Both the position numbers and the translations under genes were made by a program. The notes beneath the pieces were generated by a model. The model ran no database searches, had not been told where the DNA came from, and was given only the letters and a program-made list of their open reading frames with translations. From an uncultured Flavobacteriales bacterium (GTDB taxonomy: Bacteria > Bacteroidota > Bacteroidia > Flavobacteriales > Flavobacteriaceae): DNA of 37,764 nucleotides. Below are positions 6,262 through 14,847 of this stretch, one piece after another. Each line of letters opens with the position of its first letter. The first letter of the stretch is position 1. Location of the stretch: the NCBI GenBank assembly GCA_913058295.1, contig CAJXRD010000031.1, positions 1 through 37,764 on the forward strand. The letters run 5' to 3'.

Positions 6262-7722
6262 TTAAGATTTAATTGGAATGTTTTTCAATATTTCTAAAAC
6301 GAAATTCCAATATTTCTGTGTAGAAGAAATACAAGCACGTTCGTCTGGAGAATGCGCTCCTTTAATAGTAGGTCCAAAAGATATCATATCCATCCCGGGA
6401 TAATTCGTTCCTAATATCCCACATTCTAAACCAGCGTGGCAAGCAGCAACATTTGCTTTCTTACCATTTATTTTTTCATATAAAGCGTCCAATACTTTTA
6501 ATATTGCAGAATCCATATTTGGTGCCCAACCTGGATAATCTCCAGAAAGGTCTACGCTAAATCCAGCCAATTCAAATACCGATCTTAAGCTAGAAACCAT
6601 TTCTTTTTTAGAAGAATCTACCGAAGAACGTGTTAAACATTCAATAGAAATATTACCTTCTTCTACTTTGATTTTTGCAATATTATTAGAGGTTTCTACC
6701 AAATCTTCAATGGCAGGACTCATTCTAAAAACCCCATTAAGCAATCCAAAAACTGCTTTTATAAAAGTGTCTTGATCTTCACTATTCATTATAGCACTAG
6801 GCACTTCATTTTGTTCTTCAACAGTGATAGAAATATCCTTATCCAATAATTTATATTCTTCTATAATTTCAGATTCAATTTTTTTTACACCTGCTAAAAA
6901 ACTATCAACGTCATTTTTTTCAACAACTACAGTAGCAGTGCTTTCTCTTGGAATGGCATTTCGAAGACTTCCTCCTAGTAAAGATGCAACAGATGTATAT
7001 TCGCTTACTTCAGACAAAATTCTATTCATCATTTTATTAGCATTACCGTAACCCAAATGGATTTCCATGCCGCTATGTCCGCCTTTTAATCCTTTAATAT
7101 CGATTTTATAAGCAACAGCCTCTGAAGAAGAATTTACTGGAGTATAACTCTTTTTACCAGTTACATCTACTCCACCTGCACAACCTACTCCTATCTCATC
7201 ATCTTCTTCGGTATCTAGATTTAATAATATCTCTCCTTCCAGAATTCCTCCTTTTAATCCGATTGCACCAGTCATTCCTGTTTCTTCATCAATAGTAAAC
7301 AAAGCATCAATAGCTGGATGCGCAATACTGTCACTTTCTAAAATAGACATTATCGTTGCTACCCCTAAGCCATTATCGGCTCCAAGCGTAGTTCCATTTG
7401 CACGAACCCAGTCTCCATCCACATACATTTCGATTCCTTGTGTTGCAAAATCAAAATCGGTATCATTATTTTTTTGATGCACCATATCTATATGAGATTG
7501 CATTACAATCCCTTTTCGATTTTCCATTCCTGGAGTAGCCGGTTTACGAATAATGACATTACGCACGTCATCTTCAAAAGTTTCCAAACCTAGGTTGTTT
7601 CCAAAATTCTTCATAAACTCAATAACCTGTTCTTCTTTTTTAGAAGCACGAGGTACTGCGTTTAAATCTGCAAAATTATTCCAAAGTCTTTTGGGTTCTA
7701 AATTTCTAATGGCTTCGTTCAT
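6262..7722 (-). CDS. pepD: Aminoacyl-histidine dipeptidase (Xaa-His dipeptidase) PepD
   Basis: This 486-residue M20-family metallopeptidase matches the usual length of PepD. Metal-site motifs are intact: SHIDMV with His77 and Asp79, GADNGLG with bridging Asp116, and DEETGMTG with the general-base Glu146. Later come ACHAGLECGIL and GPTIKGAHSPDE near the C-terminus, the latter contributing a metal-binding histidine. The lid domain interrupts the catalytic domain after about residue 200. The enzyme hydrolyses dipeptides such as those with C-terminal histidine, is cytoplasmic, and uses zinc or another divalent ion. A TAATTTTG box lies 30 nt upstream. The gene is divergent from the DUF3810 gene and converges on the nrnA operon across a shared terminator. 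Confidence 0.93.
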   Translation of the reverse strand: MNEAIRNLEPKRLWNNFADLNAVPRASKKEEQVIEFMKNFGNNLGLETFEDDVRNVIIRKPATPGMENRKGIVMQSHIDMVHQKNNDTDFDFATQGIEMYVDGDWVRANGTTLGADNGLGVATIMSILESDSIAHPAIDALFTIDEETGMTGAIGLKGGILEGEILLNLDTEEDDEIGVGCAGGVDVTGKKSYTPVNSSSEAVAYKIDIKGLKGGHSGMEIHLGYGNANKMMNRILSEVSEYTSVASLLGGSLRNAIPRESTATVVVEKNDVDSFLAGVKKIESEIIEEYKLLDKDISITVEEQNEVPSAIMNSEDQDTFIKAVFGLLNGVFRMSPAIEDLVETSNNIAKIKVEEGNISIECLTRSSVDSSKKEMVSSLRSVFELAGFSVDLSGDYPGWAPNMDSAILKVLDALYEKINGKKANVAACHAGLECGILGTNYPGMDMISFGPTIKGAHSPDERACISSTQKYWNFVLEILKNIPIKS

Positions 7723-7751
7723 AGGTAAAAGGTTTTATTATAAATTTTTCG

Positions 7752-7759
7752 CAAAATTA
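7752..7759 (-). promoter_or_regulatory. Predicted -7 box for pepD
   Basis: The minus strand reads TAATTTTG, an exact match to TAnnTTTG, 29 nt before the pepD ATG. A TTTA about 17 nt further upstream is a weak -33 candidate. Confidence 0.5.
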
Positions 7760-7801
7760 CAATTTACTTCCACGAGTAAAAATTATAAAAAGAATTATTT
7801 G

Positions 7802-7809
7802 TAAGTTTG
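7802..7809 (+). promoter_or_regulatory. Predicted -7 box for the DUF3810 gene
   Basis: TAAGTTTG is an exact match to TAnnTTTG and ends only 4 nt before the ATG at 7814. If used, it predicts a leaderless or nearly leaderless mRNA. Confidence 0.5.
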
Positions 7810-7813
7810 ATTC

Positions 7814-8881
7814 ATGCAAAAAAGAACGAAACTTATTTTAGCAGTTTTACTACCCATCCAATTAGCAGCATTGCAAGTTTTAAAGCTTTTTCCCAATTTT
7901 ATTGAAACCTATTATAGCACTGGTATTTTCCCTTTTTTGTCTAGAATGCCACGATTTTTATTTGGATGGATTCCATTTTCGATTGGCGATATTTTTTATT
8001 TTCTAATTGCTATTCTTGCACTAAGATGGTTGTATAAAAATCGAAAACGAATAAGAAAAGACACCTTACTATACTTTACAGATATTGCAGCAACTTTATC
8101 CATTGTTTATTTTGTATTTAATATCCTTTGGGGCTTTAATTATTATCGGGTTCCATTACACCAAACTTTAAATTTAAATACCGAGTATAGCACCGAACAA
8201 TTAATCGCTACTACAAAGAGGCTGATTAAAAAATCAAACGAAATGCATCGGGAACTTGGTTATGCAGATTCAGTAAAGATCGACCTTCCTTATACGCCCA
8301 AAGAGATTTTCAATAACTCAATTAATGGATATGAAAACCTTTCCAAAAAACATCCCAATCTAAAGTACTCTACCCTAAGCCTAAAAAAGAGTAGTTGGAG
8401 TCTTGGATTAACCTATATGGGTTATAGCGGATATTATAACCCTTTTTCTGGGGAAGCACAGGTAAATAATAAGATAAAAACCTATAAATTTCCAGTAGTT
8501 AGTTGTCATGAACAGGCACACCAATTGGGATATGCTGCCGAGAATGAAGCTAATTTTATTGCCGCACTAGCTACTATTAATAATGAAGATCCTTATATAC
8601 AATATACAGGATATATTTTTGCACTTCGATATTGTGTAAACGAAATTGCAAGAAGAGATATTGATTTATACCGAGAATTATTAAAAACAATTAACCCAGG
8701 CATATTAAAAAGCTATAAAGAAATGCGTGATTTTTGGGAGAGTTATGAGAACCCTTTTGAAGTAATCTCAAAAGCATTTTGGAATCAATTTTTAATAGCA
8801 AATAACCAATCCAATGGCATTAAGAGCTATAGCTATATGGTTGCATTGGTAGTTAATTATTATGAAGGCAAGCCTTTTTAA
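7814..8881 (+). CDS. DUF3810 family membrane protein, putative zinc metallopeptidase
   Basis: This 355-residue protein belongs to DUF3810. Hydrophobic segments lie at about 6-24, 55-74 and 88-108, followed by a soluble domain. That domain contains CHEQAHQLGYAAENEANF. His232 and His236 within HEQAH form an HExxH-type zinc motif, and the downstream Glu-rich segment could supply a third ligand, giving a gluzincin-like pattern. Protease activity has not, to my knowledge, been shown for the family, so the function is inference. The active segment would lie outside the cytoplasmic membrane if the N-terminal helices are arranged conventionally. The gene is monocistronic-looking, with an 89-nt gap to the amidohydrolase gene. 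Confidence 0.85.
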   Translation: MQKRTKLILAVLLPIQLAALQVLKLFPNFIETYYSTGIFPFLSRMPRFLFGWIPFSIGDIFYFLIAILALRWLYKNRKRIRKDTLLYFTDIAATLSIVYFVFNILWGFNYYRVPLHQTLNLNTEYSTEQLIATTKRLIKKSNEMHRELGYADSVKIDLPYTPKEIFNNSINGYENLSKKHPNLKYSTLSLKKSSWSLGLTYMGYSGYYNPFSGEAQVNNKIKTYKFPVVSCHEQAHQLGYAAENEANFIAALATINNEDPYIQYTGYIFALRYCVNEIARRDIDLYRELLKTINPGILKSYKEMRDFWESYENPFEVISKAFWNQFLIANNQSNGIKSYSYMVALVVNYYEGKPF

Positions 8882-8970
8882 TATTTTGACATTGTTAAAA
8901 TTCTGAATATCATTCATAAATCCAATAGCATTCGTATATTTAAAAAATATAGTAAATACCTTTTATACCT

Positions 8971-11931
8971 ATGAAAAAAATTACATTACTATGCTTTTTA
9001 TTACTTAGCATAAACCAAATAGTCGCACAAGAGCATTTTCCAAAAAACACAGAATTAAAAACAGAAAACAATAATTATACTGCATTTACAAATGCTACAT
9101 TATATATTACTCCAACTGAAATCGTAAAAAACGGAACCCTATTAATTCAAAATGGAAAAATTATTGGGGTAGGGAAATCAGTTTCTATTCCTGAGAATAC
9201 AATCATTATTGATTTAGAAGGAAAATACATTTACCCTTCCTTTATTGATCCATATTCCGGATTTGGAGTAGCCATACCGAAAAAAGCAAAAAGAGAACAA
9301 TCTCCTCAATACGAAACCAAGCGCAATGGTTTTTATTGGAACGATCATATCATGCCGCAAAACAATGCCATTGATAAATTTAAATATGAAAGTAAAAAAG
9401 CCGATGAATTACGTAAAGCTGGTTTTGGAGCAGTAAACTCTCATATTATGGATGGAATTTCTCGTGGAACTGGAGTTTTAATCGCGCTAAATGATCAAGG
9501 GAATAATGCTGATCGCATCCTTAATGATACTTCCGGACAATTCTTTTCCTTTAAAAAATCTGTAGCAAGCAGACAGTCTTACCCAACTTCCTTAATGGGT
9601 TCTATTGCATTATTAAAGCAATTGCATTATGATGCAGATTGGTATGCAAAAGGTAATTCAGAAACTAAAGACTTATCCTTAGAAGCCTTTTTATCTAATA
9701 AGAATTTAAGTTCCTTTTTTGAAGCTGGAGACAAAGGGAATGATATTAGAGCAGATAAAATTGGAGATTTATTTAATCACAATTATATTATTATTGGAGG
9801 TGGCGATGAATATGAATCTATCGAGAGTATCAAAGCTACAAACGCTCAATATATTATACCTATTAACTTTCCGAAAGCTATAGATGTTTCAAATCCTTAT
9901 GCGACCAAACACCTTACTATAGAAGAAATGAGGGCTTGGAATCAAGCGCCAATGAATCCAAAGGTATTGGCTGAAAATGACATTAATTTTGCATTAACTA
10001 CTTATAAATTAGAGAAAGTATCTCAGTTTAATGATAAAATATTAAAAGCCATAAAGTATGGTTTCGATAAAACGAAAGCATTGGAAGCATTAACCACTAT
10101 CCCTGCAGAAATGTTAGGGCAAAGTGATAAATTAGGTACTCTGAATACTGGAAGTTATGCTAACTTTTTAATTACTTCAGGAGAATTATTTACTAAGGAA
10201 ACCCTTATTTATGAAAACTGGGTTCAAGGAAATAAAAACGTTATTAATTCGAAAGACCAAAAAGACATTAGAGGTACTTATACTTTTTCAACTGCTGGGA
10301 AGACTTATGATTTAATTATTTCTGGAAAACCTTCAAAATTAAAATCTGAGGTGAAAATCGATTCGATAAAATACCCTTCAAAAATTGTATATAAAGAAAA
10401 CTGGTTAGCCCTTTCTTTTACAGATAAAGAAAGCAATGAAGTATATCGCAGCACTTCCAATATTTCAAAGGAAGGTAAAAATATTTCAGGAAAAATTGTT
10501 TTGCCTAATGGCTTAAAGAGTTCATTTGTTGCCATTAGCAAAACTCCTTCAGAAACTAAAGAGAAAGAATCTAAGGATAAGAATACTAAGGAAGCACTAG
10601 AGGTTGTTCCAATGTCTTATCCTAATGTAGGTTATGGATTTATGGAACTTCCAAAACCAGAAAAAATACTATTCAAAAATGCCAACGTATGGACTGGTGA
10701 GGAGGATGGAGTTTTAGCGGAAACCGATGTTCTAATAAATAATGGAAGAATAGAAAAGATTGGAAAGGATTTAAATTCAGGAAATGCTCAAATTATTGAT
10801 GCTACAGGCAAACATCTTACTGCTGGAATTGTAGATGAACATTCCCATATTGCGATATTGGCTGGGAATGAAGCAGGGCAACACTCTTCTGCAGAAGTTA
10901 CCATAGAAGATGTATTAGACCCTGAAGACATTGATCTATATAGAAACTTAGCTGGTGGTGTAACCACCATTCAATTATTACACGGTTCTGCAAACCCTAT
11001 TGGAGGTCAGTCGGCAATAATCAAACCTAGATGGGGTTCGGATGCAGAAGGGCTTTTATATAAAGATGCTCCAAAGTTTATCAAATTTGCTTTAGGAGAA
11101 AACGTTAAGCAATCCAATTGGCAAAGCTTTAGTAGATTTCCACAAACTCGTATGGGTGTAGAACAATTGTATGTAAATTACTTTACTCGCGCTCAAGAAT
11201 ACGAACAAGAAAAGAAAAGCGGAAAAGCATATCGATACGATGAAGAGATGGAAGTATTGGCAGAAATATTAAATGGGGAACGATTTATTACTTGTCACTC
11301 CTATGTACAAAGTGAAATAAATATGTTGATGAAAGTTGCCGAACGATTCGATTTCAGAATCAATACGTTTACCCATATTTTAGAAGGATATAAAGTTGCC
11401 GATAAAATGAAAGAACACGGCGTTGGCGGTTCAACATTTAGTGATTGGTGGGCATATAAATACGAAGTAAACGATGCCATCCCATACAATGCTGCTATTA
11501 TGAGCAATGCTGGAGTGACTGTTGCCATAAATAGTGACGATGCAGAAATGTCTAGAAGATTGAATCAAGAAGCTGCAAAATCTGTAAAATACGGAGGAAT
11601 GACCGAAGAGGAAGCTTGGAAAATGGTGACCATCAATCCTGCAAAATTATTGCATCTTGATGGAGATATAGGAAGTATAAAAGAAGGAAAAAGTGCAGAT
11701 GTTGTATTATGGAGTGACCATCCTCTTTCGATATATGCAAAAGCAGAAAAAACGTTAATTGAAGGAGCTGTTTATTTTGATATTGAAAAAGACAAGCTAA
11801 AACGAGAAGCGATTAAACAAGAGCGAAATAAACTTGTACAGATGATGTTGCTTGCTAAAGAAGGAGGGGAAAAAACGAGAACTCTTGTAAAGAAAGATAA
11901 AATTAAAATGACTTGTGAAACGATAAACTAA
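8971..11931 (+). CDS. Exported two-domain amidohydrolase (degenerate N-half, metal-binding C-half)
   Basis: This 986-residue protein starts with a signal peptide (MKKITLLCFLLLSINQIVAQ). Residues about 35-425 form an amidohydrolase-like unit. Its motif position reads YPSFIDPYSGFG with no HxH pair, so metal binding is probably lost. A beta-rich connector follows at about 430-535. Residues about 565-960 form a second amidohydrolase unit with probable metal ligands: DEHSH (His624, His626), HSYVQS (His776), FTHILEGY (His802) and INSDDAE (Asp856). They resemble the imidazolonepropionase/dipeptidase-like branch of the superfamily. The C-terminal TINPAKLLHLDGDIGSIKEGKSADVVLW is the usual amidohydrolase end motif. 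The enzyme is likely periplasmic; the substrate is unknown. The next gene encodes a stand-alone relative of its N-half, 62 nt downstream. Confidence 0.88.
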   Translation: MKKITLLCFLLLSINQIVAQEHFPKNTELKTENNNYTAFTNATLYITPTEIVKNGTLLIQNGKIIGVGKSVSIPENTIIIDLEGKYIYPSFIDPYSGFGVAIPKKAKREQSPQYETKRNGFYWNDHIMPQNNAIDKFKYESKKADELRKAGFGAVNSHIMDGISRGTGVLIALNDQGNNADRILNDTSGQFFSFKKSVASRQSYPTSLMGSIALLKQLHYDADWYAKGNSETKDLSLEAFLSNKNLSSFFEAGDKGNDIRADKIGDLFNHNYIIIGGGDEYESIESIKATNAQYIIPINFPKAIDVSNPYATKHLTIEEMRAWNQAPMNPKVLAENDINFALTTYKLEKVSQFNDKILKAIKYGFDKTKALEALTTIPAEMLGQSDKLGTLNTGSYANFLITSGELFTKETLIYENWVQGNKNVINSKDQKDIRGTYTFSTAGKTYDLIISGKPSKLKSEVKIDSIKYPSKIVYKENWLALSFTDKESNEVYRSTSNISKEGKNISGKIVLPNGLKSSFVAISKTPSETKEKESKDKNTKEALEVVPMSYPNVGYGFMELPKPEKILFKNANVWTGEEDGVLAETDVLINNGRIEKIGKDLNSGNAQIIDATGKHLTAGIVDEHSHIAILAGNEAGQHSSAEVTIEDVLDPEDIDLYRNLAGGVTTIQLLHGSANPIGGQSAIIKPRWGSDAEGLLYKDAPKFIKFALGENVKQSNWQSFSRFPQTRMGVEQLYVNYFTRAQEYEQEKKSGKAYRYDEEMEVLAEILNGERFITCHSYVQSEINMLMKVAERFDFRINTFTHILEGYKVADKMKEHGVGGSTFSDWWAYKYEVNDAIPYNAAIMSNAGVTVAINSDDAEMSRRLNQEAAKSVKYGGMTEEEAWKMVTINPAKLLHLDGDIGSIKEGKSADVVLWSDHPLSIYAKAEKTLIEGAVYFDIEKDKLKREAIKQERNKLVQMMLLAKEGGEKTRTLVKKDKIKMTCETIN

Positions 11932-11993
11932 AGGGCTTTAGGCTTTTGGCAAAAAAATAAAATGTATTCGTTAACAAGGAAAATTATAAAATT

Positions 11994-13301
11994 ATGAAAT
12001 CAATAAAAAACATACTAACCATATTTACACTAAGTATCTGCGTATTGGTAAACGCTCAACAAACCCCTGCTCCTATTCAGAAAGAAATCGTTACTATACA
12101 TGGAGCAACTGCTCATATTGGTAATGGTAGTATTATTGAAAATAGTATCATCACTTTCGAAAACGGAAAGTTGGTTGCTGTGGCAGATGCTAAAACTTCA
12201 AAAATAGCTCTAAGAGGAAATATTATCGATGCTACTGGCAAACATGTATATCCAGGGTTTATAGCCCCTAATACTACCCTAGGTTTGGTAGAAATTGATG
12301 CTGTACGTCAGACAAGAGATCAAGATGAAATAGGAGATATGATTCCGAATGTGAGAAGTTTAATTGCCTATAATGCAGAAAGTAAAGTAACAGAGTCTTT
12401 AAGACCTAATGGTGTATTATTAGCTCAAATTACACCAAGAGGTGGCACCATTTCGGGGACCTCATCTATTGTACAATTAGATGCTTGGAACTGGGAAGAT
12501 GCTGCAGTAAAAGTAGATGATGGAATTATGTTGCATTGGCCTTCTACTTATAAAAGAGGTCGCTGGTGGTTAGGAGAACCTAGAGGATACCACCCTAATG
12601 AAAAGTACACAGATAAGGTGAATGAAATCAAAGATTTTATAGCAAATAGTAATGCTTATGGTAAAAGCACTCCAGCAAAAACGAATGAGGCTTTTAAAGC
12701 AATGCAAGGCCTATTTTCTGGGGAACAAAAAATATATGTCTATGCAAATGGGGAAAAAGAAATTATCGATGCTGTTTCTATATTAAAAGAAAAAGGTATT
12801 GAACATATAGTAATCGTTGGAGGATATGACGCTTATAAAGTAAGCGACTTTCTTAAAAGTAATAAAATCTCAGTTTTAATACAACGTGTACATACGATGC
12901 CAAATAACGACGATGAGGATTATGATTTAACTTATAAACTCGCAAATTTATTAGTAAATGATGGGGTCTTAGTTGCCTTGCAATCCAGTGGACAAATGGA
13001 AGGAATGAATACTCGAAACTTGCCTTTTTATGCTGGTCAATTGGTAGGACAAGGAATGGATAAAGAAATGGCATTGCAATTAATCACCAATAATCCTGCA
13101 AAGATTTTAGGATTAGACAATCAATATGGAACCTTAGAAGTTGGTAAAAGTGCTACTCTATTTATTTCTGAAGGAGATGCCTTAGATATGCGTACTAATA
13201 TTTTGACAAGGGCATTTATTGATGGTAGAGATATATCTTTAGAATCTCATCAAACTGAACTTTGGATACGCTATAGTGATAAGTATAGTGAAGAAGAATA
13301 A
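11994..13301 (+). CDS. Exported amidohydrolase-fold protein lacking the HxH metal motif
   Basis: This 435-residue protein has a signal peptide ending near ALVNAQ (about residue 21). It has an amidohydrolase beta-sandwich start and end (NIIDATGKHVYPGF, ITNNPAKILGLDNQYGTLEVGKSATLFIS). Where active enzymes have HxH it reads YPGFIAPNTTLG, and I see no compensating histidine cluster. It therefore looks like a catalytically inactive or reprogrammed member. It aligns by eye with the N-terminal half of the preceding 986-residue protein: same length, same GFIxP/SFIDP motif and same C-terminal motif. A partner or regulatory role for the neighbouring enzyme is plausible but inferred. The two genes and the following outer-membrane protein gene are closely spaced (62 and 37 nt) and probably co-transcribed. 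Confidence 0.85.
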   Translation: MKSIKNILTIFTLSICVLVNAQQTPAPIQKEIVTIHGATAHIGNGSIIENSIITFENGKLVAVADAKTSKIALRGNIIDATGKHVYPGFIAPNTTLGLVEIDAVRQTRDQDEIGDMIPNVRSLIAYNAESKVTESLRPNGVLLAQITPRGGTISGTSSIVQLDAWNWEDAAVKVDDGIMLHWPSTYKRGRWWLGEPRGYHPNEKYTDKVNEIKDFIANSNAYGKSTPAKTNEAFKAMQGLFSGEQKIYVYANGEKEIIDAVSILKEKGIEHIVIVGGYDAYKVSDFLKSNKISVLIQRVHTMPNNDDEDYDLTYKLANLLVNDGVLVALQSSGQMEGMNTRNLPFYAGQLVGQGMDKEMALQLITNNPAKILGLDNQYGTLEVGKSATLFISEGDALDMRTNILTRAFIDGRDISLESHQTELWIRYSDKYSEEE

Positions 13302-13338
13302 TTTTACAAAAGCATTATTATAAACCTATATATTACAA

Positions 13339-14766
13339 TTGAAAATTCAAAATCTATCCTTTCTATTAATTTCTTTTCTATTTATGGGAAGTCATGTGCT
13401 TGCCCAACGCAATTATAAATTTGAAAATTTTGGGAATAGATCTATTTTATTGAATGGCAATGTAACTGGAAGTGTAGATGACTTAGGAGCTACCTATTAT
13501 AATCCTGCTAGGTTAGCATTGATAGAAGAACCCGTGTTTTCGATTAATGCAAAAATTTATCAATTAACCAATTTAAAAATAGACAACATCACCATAGACG
13601 GTAATGATATTTCGACCTCAGAATTTGATGGAGTTCCTAGTATGGTTGCAGGGACATTTAAATTAAAATTCCTAGAAGGCCATCAATTTGCTTATTCCTT
13701 ATTTTCTAGGAATAGATCCAATCTTTCTATAAATTATAATACAAGTCTAATTATTGGCGATGAAGAAGATGTGCCTATTCCATATAATTATATTGGTAGC
13801 ACCTATATTACAAACGATTTGAGAGAGTATTGGTATGGGGTTTCTTGGGCAAAATCAATTTCTGAAAATTTTAGTATTGGGGCTTCTTTATTTTTTTCTA
13901 CCTATAAATATAGTGGTGGATTAAATCAACAATACAATAGTATTGATGAAAACGAACAGGTTTCTACCTATACTTACAATACCTCCTTTCAACAAAAGTC
14001 TAGTGGTTTTTTTGGTAAAATAGCAGCTGCTTGGGTATTTCCAAAAGTAGAATTAGGAGTTAATATCGACATCCCATATATTGAAGTTACTGGGGATGGA
14101 AAGTATAAATTCGAAGAATATCTTTCCAGTATACAGAATGATGATATTTTTACTTTTAATGATTTCAGAGACTTAGATTCTAAAAGGAAATACCCATTAG
14201 GAATAGCAATTGGAGCAGGTATTCCAATTAAAAAAAACAAACTCCATATTAGTACCAGTTGGAATGCAAAAGTGAACGAGTATTCGAAAATAGACATTCC
14301 AGAATTGGAAAGTGAAACCGAAGAAGATCTAGCAACTGTTTTTTTTAAAGAGGAATTAAAATCGATTATTAATTTTGGTATGGGAGCAGAAATATTTATT
14401 ACTGAAAAATTAAATGCTTATGGAAGTTTCTCTACCGATTTCTCTCCTTACAAAAATACTACAAACTTAATTGGTGCAAGCAATCAAACTTCAGATGAGT
14501 CTAATTTTGAAACCAATTATTCGCATTACGGTGTTGGATTTAACGTAAGCCACAAATGGGCGAATTTTATATTGGGAACGGTTTATTCTAGAGGTAATTC
14601 TGGTTATATAAAACCAGTATCACTACCCGGCAGCAATGAAGTCATAGATGCTCAATCTTCCAAAATTGTACTTAATAGATGGCGTTTTCTTGTAGGTATC
14701 GAAGTGTTATTTTTAGACAAAACCATGAAGAAGCATGGGATTGATAAAAAGCTGATCATACAATAA
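13339..14766 (+). CDS. Outer-membrane beta-barrel protein, OmpP1/FadL/TodX-like
   Basis: This 475-residue protein has a signal peptide ending SHVLAQ at about residue 22. The mature protein starts with FENFGNRSILLNG, followed by the YYNPARLAL motif typical of the hatch region of FadL/OmpP1-type barrels. The rest is alternating aromatic/polar beta-strand sequence ending in strand-like RWRFLVGIEVLFL. Such barrels move hydrophobic compounds across the outer membrane; the ligand here is unknown. The start is TTG at 13339. No ATG occurs upstream in frame, and the first internal ATG lies inside the hydrophobic core of the signal peptide. The gene is 37 nt after the amidohydrolase pair, suggesting a shared role in importing or processing an external substrate. 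A strong terminator follows. Confidence 0.8.
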   Translation: MKIQNLSFLLISFLFMGSHVLAQRNYKFENFGNRSILLNGNVTGSVDDLGATYYNPARLALIEEPVFSINAKIYQLTNLKIDNITIDGNDISTSEFDGVPSMVAGTFKLKFLEGHQFAYSLFSRNRSNLSINYNTSLIIGDEEDVPIPYNYIGSTYITNDLREYWYGVSWAKSISENFSIGASLFFSTYKYSGGLNQQYNSIDENEQVSTYTYNTSFQQKSSGFFGKIAAAWVFPKVELGVNIDIPYIEVTGDGKYKFEEYLSSIQNDDIFTFNDFRDLDSKRKYPLGIAIGAGIPIKKNKLHISTSWNAKVNEYSKIDIPELESETEEDLATVFFKEELKSIINFGMGAEIFITEKLNAYGSFSTDFSPYKNTTNLIGASNQTSDESNFETNYSHYGVGFNVSHKWANFILGTVYSRGNSGYIKPVSLPGSNEVIDAQSSKIVLNRWRFLVGIEVLFLDKTMKKHGIDKKLIIQ

Positions 14767-14803
14767 TCACTATAAATAAATAGTCCGTAAAGTGAGCTAA
14801 AGT

Positions 14804-14842
14804 AAAAAGTGTCTGAAATAAAAAATATTTTAGACACTTTTT
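14804..14842. terminator. Bidirectional intrinsic terminator with 17-bp stem
   Basis: AAAAAGTGTCTGAAATA (14804-14820) pairs with TATTTTAGACACTTTTT (14826-14842). There is one G-T wobble and a 5-nt A loop. It separates the convergent outer-membrane protein gene and the T9SS cargo gene. Confidence 0.88.
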
Positions 14843-14847
14843 AAGAT

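Noticed and set aside
8935-8951. TATATTT-aaa-AAATATA palindrome upstream of the large amidohydrolase gene
   Set aside because: It is made only of A and T in an AT-rich gap, so symmetry is weak evidence.
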